A stretch of DNA of 64,000 bases, taken from Prevotella sp. (GTDB taxonomy: Bacteria; Bacteroidota; Bacteroidia; Bacteroidales; Bacteroidaceae). Position 1 is the stretch's first letter, and the number at the start of each line of letters is the position of its first letter. Location of the stretch: positions 57,499 through 121,498 of the forward strand of contig JAFUFD010000038.1 in the NCBI GenBank assembly GCA_017470055.1. Direction: 5' to 3'. The notes beneath the pieces were generated by a model, which did not search any database, was not told the DNA's origin, and saw nothing but the letters and a program-made list of their open reading frames with translations. Positions 52,870 through 62,936 of the stretch are shown piece by piece. The position numbers and the translations under genes are program-made.

Positions 52870-54759
52870 ATGAAACGAATGAATAAATTTTTAGGATGGA
52901 TATCCTGTCTGATGATGGCAGTGACATTGGTTGCCTGTGGTGGCGATGATGCCAGCGATGATGGAGGTGGCGGAGGAGGCTCCGCCTTGAATGTCACTAA
53001 TCCTGTGGTGTCAGCCGTTACCTCATCGTCAGCGCAAGTGTCGGCAACGGCAACAGGAGCAGGAATTACCAGCCGTGGTGTTGTCTACAGCACATCGGCT
53101 AATCCTACTATCAATGACACGAAGGTGACTGGTACATCGGCAAATATGACTATTACACTTGCCTCGTTACAGGCAAGCACGACCTATCATGTCCGTGCTT
53201 ATGCACAGACCAGTGCTACGGTGAAATATTCTGATGATGTTACTTTCACGACGGCGGCAACGACGACTTCTGACTTAGACAGTTGGACGGCTCCGACGTA
53301 TAATGACGATTATCGCAGCATTGCAGCCTGGTCGCAGCGGGCAAAATGGAACTTGGCGAATGTCCACGATCCGTCAGTGATGAAGGCGGAGGATGGCTAT
53401 TATTATATGTACCAGACGGATGCCTCGTATGGTAACGCTCATGAGGCTGGTGGTCATTTCCATTGTCGTCGCTCCACTGACCTTGTCAATTGGGAGTATT
53501 TAGGTGGCACCATGCCATCCGCACCTTCATGGGTGAAAGATAAGTTGAATGAGATTCGTAACAAGCAAGGACTGGATCCTATCGCTAATCCGCAATATGG
53601 CTTCTGGGCTCCTTGTGTGCGTAAGGTTAAGAACGGACTCTATCGTATGTACTATAGTATCGTTGTGGATAACTATATCAAGACGGGTAAAGCCAATACT
53701 ACTGCTAATTTCGATAATTCCTGGACGGAGCGTGCTTTCATCGGTATGATGGAGACCAGCGATCCTGGTTCTAACAACTGGCAGGACAAAGGCTTTGTGA
53801 TTTGCTCTTCCTCAGACAAGGGAAAGGATGGATGGACACGAAGCAATGCTAACAACTGGGACGGCTACTTCTACTTCAACGCTATCGACCCGACCTTTGT
53901 GATTACTCCCGAAGGACAACATTGGCTGATATACGGCTCTTGGCATAGTGGTTTTGCCGCTGTGCAGTTGAATCCTGAGACAGGTAAGACCATTACTGAG
54001 TTGGGCGATCCATGGGCTTCTTCCGCAGCAGGGCTTGCAGAGAACGGTTACGGTAAGCGTATCTGGACGCGTACTGATGGCAGTCGTTGGCAGGGTTCTG
54101 AGGCACCTGAGATTGTTTACCATGACGGTTACTACTATTTGTTCATGGCCTACGATGGCTTGGACGTGCCCTACAATACCCGTATTGCTCGCTCACAGAC
54201 TATTGATGGTACCTACACAGGACAAGAGACCGTACTCACGCATCCCTATAAATTCGCAAACAGCCAGGGGTGGGTAGGTATTGCCCACTGCGCTGTCTTT
54301 GATGACGGACAGGGCAACTATTTCTATGCCTCGCAGCAACGCTTCCCGACAACGGCAGGTGGCAATGCACCGAATGCCGTGATGCTGGGTGGTGTGCGTA
54401 GCATCCAGTGGCTGTCTAATGGTTGGCCCGTCGTGATGCCAGAGCGTTATGCCGCAGTGCCGAAGGTCGCTATTACTGCTGATGAGATTGCCGGAACCTG
54501 GGAGCATATTGACCTGGGATATAAGTATGGCGAGATGAAGGAGTCGTCTACCATGACTTTCGCAGCCGACGGTACGATTACTGATGGTGTCTGGAAGGGT
54601 GGAAAGTGGAGTTTTAACGCTACCACAAACACCCTGACGGCAAATGGCGTAGAACTGAAAGTGCAGCGTGAGTGCGACTGGGAGGCTTCGCCCCGTAAGC
54701 ATACGCTGGTTTACGCTGGTCTCAACGGGGCCAAGAGTTATTGGGGCAAGAAAAAGTAA
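52870..54759 (+). CDS. GH43 endo-arabinanase-like lipoprotein
   Basis: The protein has 629 residues from MKRMNKF. Lipobox LVAC with a Gly/Asp linker, a fibronectin-like domain (about 40-135, VVSAVTSSSAQVSATATGAG), then a five-blade GH43 domain. The catalytic acids can be placed: base Asp in NVHDPSV, pKa-modulating Asp in AIDPTF, acid Glu in GSEAPEIVYHDG. The end (EIAGTWEHIDLGYKYGE...) is like the C-terminal domain of arabinan endo-1,5-alpha-L-arabinanases. It would cut arabinan at the cell surface. The start upstream at 52822 is not used, since it lies in the repeat. Confidence 0.88.
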   Translation: MKRMNKFLGWISCLMMAVTLVACGGDDASDDGGGGGGSALNVTNPVVSAVTSSSAQVSATATGAGITSRGVVYSTSANPTINDTKVTGTSANMTITLASLQASTTYHVRAYAQTSATVKYSDDVTFTTAATTTSDLDSWTAPTYNDDYRSIAAWSQRAKWNLANVHDPSVMKAEDGYYYMYQTDASYGNAHEAGGHFHCRRSTDLVNWEYLGGTMPSAPSWVKDKLNEIRNKQGLDPIANPQYGFWAPCVRKVKNGLYRMYYSIVVDNYIKTGKANTTANFDNSWTERAFIGMMETSDPGSNNWQDKGFVICSSSDKGKDGWTRSNANNWDGYFYFNAIDPTFVITPEGQHWLIYGSWHSGFAAVQLNPETGKTITELGDPWASSAAGLAENGYGKRIWTRTDGSRWQGSEAPEIVYHDGYYYLFMAYDGLDVPYNTRIARSQTIDGTYTGQETVLTHPYKFANSQGWVGIAHCAVFDDGQGNYFYASQQRFPTTAGGNAPNAVMLGGVRSIQWLSNGWPVVMPERYAAVPKVAITADEIAGTWEHIDLGYKYGEMKESSTMTFAADGTITDGVWKGGKWSFNATTNTLTANGVELKVQRECDWEASPRKHTLVYAGLNGAKSYWGKKK

Positions 54760-54767
54760 CTGATTTT

Positions 54768-55814
54768 ATGAAACGTTTTATGACTATAGTAGTGGTGCTC
54801 ACACTGAGCACCACACTATACTCCCAATCTCATCGCAGACCGTTCCAAGGGGAGGTCTTCACGACAGAGACACCCATGGTGCACGACCCGGTGATGGCGT
54901 ATGAGGATAGTACCTATTATATCTATGCTACGGGAATGGGTATCCAGCAGATGACCTCCAAGGACCGTAAGACATGGAGGGTGCTGCCACAACCCCTGAT
55001 GACGGTGCTGCCACAATGGACACGAGACTCTGTGCCAGGCTTCTCCCATCATGTGTGGGCTCCGGATGTCATCCAGTGGCATGGACGCTGGTGGCTTGCC
55101 TATAGTTGCTCGACCTTTGGAAGGAACGGCTCCGCTATCGGTCTGTTGAGCAACCGCTCCCTTGCCTTTCCGTTCTGGGAAGACGAAGGCTGTATCGTGA
55201 CCTCTCGGGAGGGACGAGACAACTGGAACGCTATTGACCCGAACTTCGTCATTGATGAGAAAGACCAGCCTTGGCTGGTATGGGGCTCTTTCTGGGATGG
55301 CATCCAACTCGCCCGGTTAGACACGACCATGCATATCGCCCAAGGGGAAAAGCCCCGTACGATAGCCCGTCGATATAATCTGTCCAATGAGGACAGCAAG
55401 GCTGCCCTCCCGATAAATCCCAATCCACCAAAGAACCCGACCTCAGACTATGCGGGACCTAATGCGATAGAGGCTCCGTTCATCTTCAAGCATGACGGTT
55501 ATTACTATCTCTTCGTGTCATGGGACTACTGCTGTCAGGGTAGTAAAAGCAATTATCGGGTAGCCGTAGGACGCAGCAGATCAGTGACAGGTCCTTATCT
55601 TGACGCAAAAGGTATTGACATGCGCTATGGCGGTGGTAACTTGTTCCTGGAAGGTGACAAGCAGGCGTATGAGGCAGCAGGGCATTGTGCCGCCTATCAT
55701 CTGAATGGAGAGGATATCTTCATCTGCCATGGCTATAGCGTCGCCCACCAAGGCGCCTCTATCCTGATACAGAAACCCATCCGCTGGACGGCTGATGGAT
55801 GGCCTGAGATTTAG
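54768..55814 (+). CDS. GH43 arabinan endo-1,5-alpha-L-arabinosidase-like
   Basis: The protein has 348 residues from MKRFMT. A signal peptide without lipobox, then a single GH43 domain with Asp in MVHDPVMAYEDS, Asp in WNAIDPNF and Glu in NAIEAPFIFKHDG. Likely periplasmic. Starts 8 bases after the previous stop, hence in the same operon. It is compact, as is usual for single-domain arabinanases. Confidence 0.88.
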   Translation: MKRFMTIVVVLTLSTTLYSQSHRRPFQGEVFTTETPMVHDPVMAYEDSTYYIYATGMGIQQMTSKDRKTWRVLPQPLMTVLPQWTRDSVPGFSHHVWAPDVIQWHGRWWLAYSCSTFGRNGSAIGLLSNRSLAFPFWEDEGCIVTSREGRDNWNAIDPNFVIDEKDQPWLVWGSFWDGIQLARLDTTMHIAQGEKPRTIARRYNLSNEDSKAALPINPNPPKNPTSDYAGPNAIEAPFIFKHDGYYYLFVSWDYCCQGSKSNYRVAVGRSRSVTGPYLDAKGIDMRYGGGNLFLEGDKQAYEAAGHCAAYHLNGEDIFICHGYSVAHQGASILIQKPIRWTADGWPEI

Positions 55815-55835
55815 TTTAGTTCATAGTTTATAGTT

Positions 55836-57941
55836 ATGCGAAAGTTCCTCATATTACTTCTTGCCTCTTACCTCATTCCTCTTACTTCGTCAGCACAGAG
55901 TTGGACAGCGGATAATGGCAATGGGACGTATACGAACCCTTTGTTCTATGATGAGTTCTCTGACCCCGACATCCTGCGTGTCGGTGACGACTATTATCTT
56001 GCTGGCACAACGATGCATACGGTGCCGGGGCTGGTCATCCTGCACTCAAAGGATTTGGTGAACTGGGAGAATATCAGTTATTGTTTTGACCGTTTTGACT
56101 TCGACGATGATGCTTTCTCGTTGAGGAACCATCAGGAGATCTATGGTCAGGGCATCTGGGCTCCTTGCATCCGCTATGCCAACGGACAGTTCTATGTCTA
56201 TTCGAATATAAACGGCAAGGGATTGCAGTGCTATACCAGTAAGGATATCCATGGACCGTGGAAGCATCAGAATATGCAGGGACGTATCTACGATCTCTCT
56301 GTGCTTTTCGATGACGACGGCAAGATATACGCCATCCATGGCTATGGAGAGGTGAAGTGTACGGAACTGAAGCCTGATATGAGCGGTCCCATCGAGGAGA
56401 CGGAGCGTACCATTATCCCTGAGGGGAACGCAGTAGGGGAAGGGCACCACATCTATAAGATCAATGGGATGTACTACCTTATCTCCACCGACTATAAACC
56501 CAACGGACGTACACTCTGTTCCCGCTCTAAGAGTATCTGGGGACCGTATGAGACGATTACCATTACCGCCGATGAGACTTTCGGCTATCATGCGGCATCG
56601 ATTACGCAGATACCGCCAGGCGAGAAATATCGCATTGGGCAGGACGGGACAAAGTTCGGTATACCAGAAGTGGATAAAGGTGCTACGGCATGTACGAATA
56701 TCCATCAGGGCGGTATCGTGCAAGACCAAAGCGGACAGTGGTGGGCATTGCTAATGATGGATTTCCATTCTATTGGTAGGACGGTGACCCTTGCCCCCAT
56801 CACGTGGCAGGACGGCTGGCCTATGCTGGGCTTAGCGGGTAACCTCGGTCGTGCGCCTCGTACGTGGCTCAAGCCTGACGTCCAGTCTGTTGCTGCGACA
56901 GAGCGGCAGACTGCCCCTCATGCTCCTTACCAAAGAAGTGAGGACTTCAACGGGAAAAACCTTGGCAGGGTATGGCAATGGAATCATAACCCTGAGGATA
57001 GGATGTGGAGCCTGAGGAACGGGCGACTGCGCTTGCAGACAATGCCTGCCGAACAACTGATGTGGGCTCGCAATACCTTGACTCAACGTGCCATCGGTCC
57101 CACCTCCATTACAACGGTGGAACTATACATCGGAGGCATGAAAGACGGTGATGTGGCAGGATTAGGTAATATCAATGTGCCGTGTTCGTGGATAGGTATC
57201 GTCAAGGATCGGCAATATAATAGGCTGTGCTGCTTCGAGCAAGCCACTAACGACACGGCGAAAACTACAATTGCCGCCACTGATGGTACTATTGATAGGA
57301 TATGGTTACGCATGGTGGGCGATTACGATCACGACAGAGCCCACTATGAGTGGTCGTTTAATGGGGTCGACTTCCATCGGATAGGACGAGAGATGCCGCT
57401 GAGTTACCAACTCATTACCTTCCAGGGCTCACGCCCCTCGCTCTTTGCCTTTAATCATAAGGGAAAGAAAGGTGGCTATGCGGAGTTTGACAACTTCACC
57501 GTTGAGGAGCCAATGGCTGACCGCTCAGGGAATATTCCCTATGGTAAGACATTCCGCATCATCAACCTTGCCACAGGGAAACCGATGATAGCATTAGACC
57601 ATGGTATGGTGCATGATACGGATGTTGACGACCATTCCAAGGCAACCCGTTTCAGGCTGATTGACAAAGGACAGGGACAGGTCGCCCTGCAATGTGAGGA
57701 CGGGCGTTATGTCTTTGTCGCTGGCTATGGACTGGCAGGAGATGTGCGCCTGACAACGGAGGAGTCGAAAGCGGAAGTCTTTATGTGGCAAGACTATCTG
57801 AACCATGAGTTTATGCTCATGTCGATGCGGACACATCAGTATCTCGGCAAGAGTCCGACGACGGGTAGTCCTTATTCGATGGACTTCCCTGGGGCAGATC
57901 CCGCACGTCGCAATGGTGCTGTGTTCCGTTGGGATCAATAG
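55836..57941 (+). CDS. GH43 arabinofuranosidase/xylosidase-like with beta-sandwich and trefoil-like tail
   Basis: The protein has 701 residues. Signal peptide, GH43 catalytic domain with Asp in EFSDPDILRVGDDYY, Asp in YDLSVLFDDDGK and Glu in VGEGHHIYKING. A beta-sandwich domain (about 360-560, RIWLRMVGDYDHDRAHYEWSF) follows as in xylosidase-type GH43 (subfamily-12-like). The last ~130 residues (FRIINLATGKPMIALDHG...HQYLGKSP) look like a beta-trefoil of the ricin/fascin kind, an unusual addition. It could remove side-chain arabinose. It overlaps the end of the convergent transporter gene by 7 bases. Confidence 0.87.
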   Translation: MRKFLILLLASYLIPLTSSAQSWTADNGNGTYTNPLFYDEFSDPDILRVGDDYYLAGTTMHTVPGLVILHSKDLVNWENISYCFDRFDFDDDAFSLRNHQEIYGQGIWAPCIRYANGQFYVYSNINGKGLQCYTSKDIHGPWKHQNMQGRIYDLSVLFDDDGKIYAIHGYGEVKCTELKPDMSGPIEETERTIIPEGNAVGEGHHIYKINGMYYLISTDYKPNGRTLCSRSKSIWGPYETITITADETFGYHAASITQIPPGEKYRIGQDGTKFGIPEVDKGATACTNIHQGGIVQDQSGQWWALLMMDFHSIGRTVTLAPITWQDGWPMLGLAGNLGRAPRTWLKPDVQSVAATERQTAPHAPYQRSEDFNGKNLGRVWQWNHNPEDRMWSLRNGRLRLQTMPAEQLMWARNTLTQRAIGPTSITTVELYIGGMKDGDVAGLGNINVPCSWIGIVKDRQYNRLCCFEQATNDTAKTTIAATDGTIDRIWLRMVGDYDHDRAHYEWSFNGVDFHRIGREMPLSYQLITFQGSRPSLFAFNHKGKKGGYAEFDNFTVEEPMADRSGNIPYGKTFRIINLATGKPMIALDHGMVHDTDVDDHSKATRFRLIDKGQGQVALQCEDGRYVFVAGYGLAGDVRLTTEESKAEVFMWQDYLNHEFMLMSMRTHQYLGKSPTTGSPYSMDFPGADPARRNGAVFRWDQ

Positions 57942-58510
57942 AAAAGGAGAAGTCCTGCTACGGCGCTATAGCAGATCATGCGGATGGGGTTGATCTTCAA
58001 GACTCCCGTTCCGAAAGCAGTGGCTGCGAAAAGCGCACAACTGATATAGAACTGCCAAGGATTCTCAGATGGAGCAGAGAAGTTATCGCGCGTACATAAT
58101 AATAAGGTGGCTGCGGCAAGGAGTCCTACGACTGCTGGCCGCAGTCCTTTGAATACGGACTGTACGATAGGTGAGTTCATGTGTCTCATGAACATCTTGC
58201 TGATGAGAATCATTAATACCAAGGAGGGCAATACCAGAGCGAAAGTCGCCGTGGTAGAGCCAAGGATGGCAAGGGGGATCCCATATCCTGCGTTCTTGAC
58301 AGCCGTGTAGCCGCAGTAGGTAGCGGCATTGATACCGATAGGTCCTGGCGTCATCTGCGAGATGGCGACGATATCCGTAAACTCAGAGGCACTCAGCCAG
58401 TGCCAGTGCTCTACCGTCTCATGTTGGATGAGCGATATCATGCCATAGCCTCCCCCAAAGCCGAAGAGACCCATCTCAAAGAATGTCAGGAATAAATAGA
58501 TAAATATCAT
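57935..58510 (-). CDS. Chromate transporter, half-size (second)
   Basis: The protein has 191 residues from MIFIYL; the frame begins at a TTG at 58516, but the ATG at 58510 is more likely. The CHR-domain signature EMGLFGFGGGYGMISLIQHE and MTPGPIGINAATYCGY is present. Five to six membrane helices. Half-size ChrA proteins act in pairs, and the partner gene lies directly upstream. Confidence 0.88.
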   Translation of the reverse strand: MIFIYLFLTFFEMGLFGFGGGYGMISLIQHETVEHWHWLSASEFTDIVAISQMTPGPIGINAATYCGYTAVKNAGYGIPLAILGSTTATFALVLPSLVLMILISKMFMRHMNSPIVQSVFKGLRPAVVGLLAAATLLLCTRDNFSAPSENPWQFYISCALFAATAFGTGVLKINPIRMICYSAVAGLLLFY

Positions 58511-58522
58511 AACCAATAATTC

Positions 58523-59065
58523 CTAATTTCTAATTCCTAATTTACCATAAGCGTACCCTCCAATGCCTGCGATAATGATAATCCAGATGGGTGATACGCC
58601 CAAGAGCCAGATGGCAAGGGCTGACACGATGGGTATCCAGATGGTGAACCAATTTAACTGGGCGCGTCTTGCCATATTAAACGTAGGTACTGCTATCAAG
58701 GCTACTACGGCAGGGCGGATGCCCTTGAACATGGCGGCAATCACCTTGTTGTCCTCAAACTGATGGAAGAAGATGGCAATGGCGAGGATAATCAAAAGCG
58801 ACGGTAAGGTCGTTCCGAAAGCAGTGGCAATGGCGCCATGTGTCTTCCTCAACTTATAGCCGATGAAGATACTGATGTTGACAGCAAAGATGCCCGGGCA
58901 ACTCTGGGCAATGGCTATCAGGTCGAGCATCTCCTCTTTACTTGCCCATTGATGCTTGTTGACTACCTCTTCCTCAATCAACGGAATCATGGCATATCCA
59001 CCACCCAGGGTGAACATGCCAATCTTAAAGAATGTTTTAAAGGCTTCCCAGTAGATATTGCTCAT
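58523..59065 (-). CDS. Chromate transporter, half-size (first)
   Basis: The protein has 180 residues. CHR-domain signature KIGMFTLGGGYAMIPLIEEEVV and SCPGIFAVNISIFIGY. Membrane protein. The start codon overlaps the purL stop by 4 bases, so it is translated from the purL mRNA. The actual substrate (chromate, or another anion) is unknown. Confidence 0.88.
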   Translation of the reverse strand: MSNIYWEAFKTFFKIGMFTLGGGYAMIPLIEEEVVNKHQWASKEEMLDLIAIAQSCPGIFAVNISIFIGYKLRKTHGAIATAFGTTLPSLLIILAIAIFFHQFEDNKVIAAMFKGIRPAVVALIAVPTFNMARRAQLNWFTIWIPIVSALAIWLLGVSPIWIIIIAGIGGYAYGKLGIRN

Positions 59066-62000
59066 TGTTTCTCAATCCACTTGCGGGCATTCACGAAAGC
59101 CTCTATCCAAGGAGTAACCTCATCCATACGGCGGTCCTGCGGATACCATGCGCACTGCCATGGGAAGATGGCACGCTCTAAGTGGGGCATCATGGCAAGA
59201 TGACGACCATCAGCAGAGCAGATACCTGCCACATCATAGTCGGAGCCGTTAGGATTGGCAGGATAACCATGATAATTATACTTGGCAATCACGTTATAGG
59301 CACTCTCTGCCTCAGGGAGATGGAACTTGCCTTCTCCATGTGCCACCCATAGTCCGAGTTTGTTGCCACTCAAAGAGCCGAACATCACACTATTGTTCTG
59401 TGGGATGGTCAATGACACAAACTCACTCTCAAACTTATGGGAGTCGTTGTGTAACATCTTGGCACCCTTGGCACCTGTCAGTCCTAACTCTACCATCAAC
59501 TGACAACCGTTACAGATACCTAAGGAGAGGGTGTCCTTGCGGGCATAGAACTTATCGAGTGCCTCTTTTGCCTTGGGGTTATAAAGGAAGGCGCCAGCCC
59601 ATCCCTTAGCGGAGCCAAGTACGTCACTGTTCGAGAATCCACCGCAGAAGACGATCATATTAATATCCTCTAATGTCTCACGACCACTAATCAGGTCGGT
59701 CATCATCACGTCCTTCACGTCAAAGCCGGCGAGATAGAGGGAGTAAGCCATCTCACGCTCACCGTTGGTTCCCTTCTCACGGATGATAGCGGCTTTCGGC
59801 GTGGCGGGCTGAACGGGATGATTGGTCGTAAGATGATATTGTCCCAGTGTGCCTGTGAAATCCTTATTGAACTTCATCTCCAGAGGTTGCTGCTTGTAGT
59901 TCTCATAACGCTCTTTAGCCTTTCCGTTGAAACTCTGTTTACGGTCGAGGAGATAAGAGGTCTTATACCAGATGTCACGCAGGGCATCGATATCGAAGGT
60001 ATGCTCCTCATCGCCAGCCTTGATCACGATGGAACGACTGTCCTCCACAGGATAACCGATCTTGGCAAAGCCGACACCTAAGTCCTCCATGAAGTCCTTG
60101 AACTCGAACTTATGCTCGTCGCTGACCTCAATGACCACGCCAGGATTCTCAGCGAAGAGGGTCTTGACAATGTCGCCATCAGCACAGAGGTCGTGCAGGT
60201 TGATATGCATACCTCCCTTGGTGTTGGCAAAGCACATCTCTAACAAAGTAGTGATCAGACCACCTGCCGAGATGTCGTGACCAGCCATAATCCAACCTTT
60301 CTCTATCAACTGCTGGATAGCCATGAAGGCATCAGCGAAGTACTCAGGGTTCTTAACGGTAGGTACGTCACTGCCCACCTTGCCTAAACTCTGGGCAAAG
60401 GCGGAACCGCCAAGACGCTGCTCGTCAAACGAGAAATCGATATGATAGAGCGAAGCGTGTTTGTCGTTCACGACGACAGGACTGACCACCTTGCGGATGT
60501 CGGATACCTCGCCGCCTGCACTGACAATGACGGTACCTGGAGAGATGATCTTCTCGCCATTGGGATATTGCTGACTTAAAGAAAGGGAGTCTTTTCCTGT
60601 TGGAACGTTGATATGCAGGTCGCAGCAGAAATCACTCAACGCCTTCACACCAGCATAGAGACGGGCATCCTCACCTTCCTGTGAGCGACAAGGCCACATC
60701 CAGTTCGCGGACAGTGACAGGGAGTCCATCCCATCAGCGAGAGGAGCCCATACGATATTCGTCAATGCCTCGGCAACAGAGAGGACACTACCAGCGGTAG
60801 GGTCTGCAAGTCCTGCCTGAGGAGCATGACCGATGGCGGTGGCGATACCCTTACGACCACGATAGTCGAGGGCCACAACACCACAATCGCTCAAAGGTAA
60901 TTGTACCTCACCTTGGCATTGCTGACGGGCAATCTTACCAGTCACGGAGCGGTCAACCTTATTGGTCAACCAGTCCTTACAAGCGACAGCCTCTAACTGC
61001 AGGACACGCTCCACTGATTTCTCAAGATTATCTTGAGAGTAAGTGACATCCTCGTATTTCCGCTCTACGGTGTTGTCACGCATGATGGTCTTAGGGGAGT
61101 GCCCGAACATCTGTGCCACATCGAGGTCAAAAGGCTTCACACCATCTCCTTGCTTGAAGGAGAAATGGGCATCGCCAGTAGTCTCGCCCACCACATACAT
61201 CGGGGCACGCTCACGCTCAGCAATCTTCTGTACGTGTTCTATGTGCTTCTCGTCAATGAGCAAGCCCATGCGCTCCTGACTCTCGTTGGCGATAATCTCC
61301 TTGCTGGAGAGCGTCTTGTCACCAATAGGCAGTTTGGTCATGTCAATCTCACCACCACATTCCTCGACCAACTCGGAGAGACAGTTCAGGTGTCCTGCAG
61401 ATCCGTGGTCGTGGATAGAGACGACGGGGTTGGTGTCTTCCTCGCAGAGGGCACGGACAAGGTTGTAGGCACGCTTCTGCATCTCTGGGTTGGCACGCTG
61501 GATGGCATTTAACTCAATACCGTTGCTATAGCGGCCAGTGTCTACTGAGGAGACACTACCGCCACCCAGTCCGATACGATAGTTGTCACCACCGACCACA
61601 ACGACCTTATTGCCCTTTTGAGGCTCTTTCTTCAGACAGTCGCGCTTTGTGCCATAACCGACACCACCAGCCAGCATGATTACTTTATCGTAGGCATACT
61701 TGGTGGAGTCAGTGGCTGTGTCATAGCCACATGCGGACTCCTGATGCTCAAAGGTCAGCACCGAACCGCAAATCAGTGGCTGGCCGAACTTGTTACCGAA
61801 ATCGGAAGCACCGTTTGATGCCTTGATTAATATCTGCTCAGGAGTCTGATACAGCCACTGGCGGACAGGAAGGATATCTTCCCAGTCACGAAGACTTCCG
61901 TCGTCATCGGCCAGTCTTGGATAGGCAGTCATATAAACCGCAGTACCTGCAATAGGCCAGGAACCTACACCACCTCCCATACGGTCACGGATCTCACCGC

Positions 62001-62796
62001 CTGTTCCTGTAGCGGCACCGTTAAAGGGCTCCACAGTAGTAGGGAAGTTATGTGTCTCTGCCTTCAGCGAGATGACACTCTCAATCTCCTTCACACGGAA
62101 ATAATCACTGGTTGACTGGTCTACTGGGGCGAATTGCTCTACGACAGGACCTTGCGCAAAAGCGACATTATCTTTATAGGCGGAGAGAATCTTATTGGGA
62201 TTTTCCTGTGTCGTTTTCTTAATCATGGCAAACAGACTCGACTCCATCTCTTTGCCGTCAATGATGAAAGTGCCCCCGAAAATCTTATGGCGGCAGTGCT
62301 CAGAGTTGATCTGGGCAAAACCGAAAATCTCAGAGTCTGTCAAGGGACGACCGTTCTCTTTCTCAATCTTATGCAAATACTCAATCTCCTCTGGGGAAAG
62401 GGCAAGACCCTCCTGCTCATTATATTCCTCCAGATTATCCACATACTTGATAGGCTCAGGCTGAATGTTAATCGTAAAGATGTCTTGGTTCAGTCCGTTA
62501 TACATACGCAGGAGCATGGGGTCGTGCTCAGCGTCCTCAGTGGCTGCGGGAAAATATTCCTCAATACGCTGAATACCCTTGAGTCCCATGTTCTGGGTAA
62601 TCTCAACGGCATTAGTCGACCATGGGGTCACCATCTCACGGCGTGGACCTACATAAAATCCTTGTAGTGTCTCTTCATGTAACAACTCGGCTTCACCATA
62701 TAACCAACAGAGTTCCTGTACTTCGTCTTGATTAAGTGAGTGATTTGCCTGTGTGGCAATCACGCTCTTCTGTGGGGTCTTGAAAAAGAGAATCAT
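59062..62796 (-). CDS. purL: Phosphoribosylformylglycinamidine synthase
   Basis: The protein has 1244 residues, the large single-chain form in which the ATP-dependent synthase and the glutaminase are fused. It converts FGAR, glutamine and ATP to FGAM in purine biosynthesis in the cytoplasm. FAQINSEHCRHKIF and the RDRMGGGVGSWPIAGTA loop are in the synthase part. The C-terminal glutaminase has the nucleophile in GICNGC (Cys1095) and the His/Glu pair in MPHLERAIF (1205/1207). The promoter at 62834 on the minus strand lies before it. The two transporter genes follow. Confidence 0.96.
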   Translation of the reverse strand: MILFFKTPQKSVIATQANHSLNQDEVQELCWLYGEAELLHEETLQGFYVGPRREMVTPWSTNAVEITQNMGLKGIQRIEEYFPAATEDAEHDPMLLRMYNGLNQDIFTINIQPEPIKYVDNLEEYNEQEGLALSPEEIEYLHKIEKENGRPLTDSEIFGFAQINSEHCRHKIFGGTFIIDGKEMESSLFAMIKKTTQENPNKILSAYKDNVAFAQGPVVEQFAPVDQSTSDYFRVKEIESVISLKAETHNFPTTVEPFNGAATGTGGEIRDRMGGGVGSWPIAGTAVYMTAYPRLADDDGSLRDWEDILPVRQWLYQTPEQILIKASNGASDFGNKFGQPLICGSVLTFEHQESACGYDTATDSTKYAYDKVIMLAGGVGYGTKRDCLKKEPQKGNKVVVVGGDNYRIGLGGGSVSSVDTGRYSNGIELNAIQRANPEMQKRAYNLVRALCEEDTNPVVSIHDHGSAGHLNCLSELVEECGGEIDMTKLPIGDKTLSSKEIIANESQERMGLLIDEKHIEHVQKIAERERAPMYVVGETTGDAHFSFKQGDGVKPFDLDVAQMFGHSPKTIMRDNTVERKYEDVTYSQDNLEKSVERVLQLEAVACKDWLTNKVDRSVTGKIARQQCQGEVQLPLSDCGVVALDYRGRKGIATAIGHAPQAGLADPTAGSVLSVAEALTNIVWAPLADGMDSLSLSANWMWPCRSQEGEDARLYAGVKALSDFCCDLHINVPTGKDSLSLSQQYPNGEKIISPGTVIVSAGGEVSDIRKVVSPVVVNDKHASLYHIDFSFDEQRLGGSAFAQSLGKVGSDVPTVKNPEYFADAFMAIQQLIEKGWIMAGHDISAGGLITTLLEMCFANTKGGMHINLHDLCADGDIVKTLFAENPGVVIEVSDEHKFEFKDFMEDLGVGFAKIGYPVEDSRSIVIKAGDEEHTFDIDALRDIWYKTSYLLDRKQSFNGKAKERYENYKQQPLEMKFNKDFTGTLGQYHLTTNHPVQPATPKAAIIREKGTNGEREMAYSLYLAGFDVKDVMMTDLISGRETLEDINMIVFCGGFSNSDVLGSAKGWAGAFLYNPKAKEALDKFYARKDTLSLGICNGCQLMVELGLTGAKGAKMLHNDSHKFESEFVSLTIPQNNSVMFGSLSGNKLGLWVAHGEGKFHLPEAESAYNVIAKYNYHGYPANPNGSDYDVAGICSADGRHLAMMPHLERAIFPWQCAWYPQDRRMDEVTPWIEAFVNARKWIEKQ

Positions 62797-62833
62797 ATCT
62801 ATATCTTTACCTTATTAGTTTTAATTTTGGCGA

Positions 62834-62866
62834 CAAAGTTACTTAAAATATTCTAAATTGCTGCAA
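62834..62866 (-). promoter_or_regulatory. Promoter of purL
   Basis: On the minus strand TTGC (62860-62866 region), 21 bases and TAACTTTG (62834-62841). Leader of about 30 bases. Confidence 0.65.
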
Positions 62867-62894
62867 CTTTAGTATGAAATGTTCGTTAAATCAT

Positions 62895-62902
62895 TATCTT
62901 TG
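62895..62902 (+). promoter_or_regulatory. Promoter -7 element of the OmpA-like gene
   Basis: TATCTTTG about 34 bases before the start codon. No clear -33 TTTG is at the usual distance. Confidence 0.6.
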
Positions 62903-62936
62903 CATCCGTATTCATGTTTAATCAAAAGAATTCAAA

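Noticed and set aside
52946-52985. G-rich stretch in the GH43 lipoprotein as a phase-variation tract
   Set aside because: The runs are short and broken (GGAGGTGGCGGAGG); they simply code for a Gly linker.
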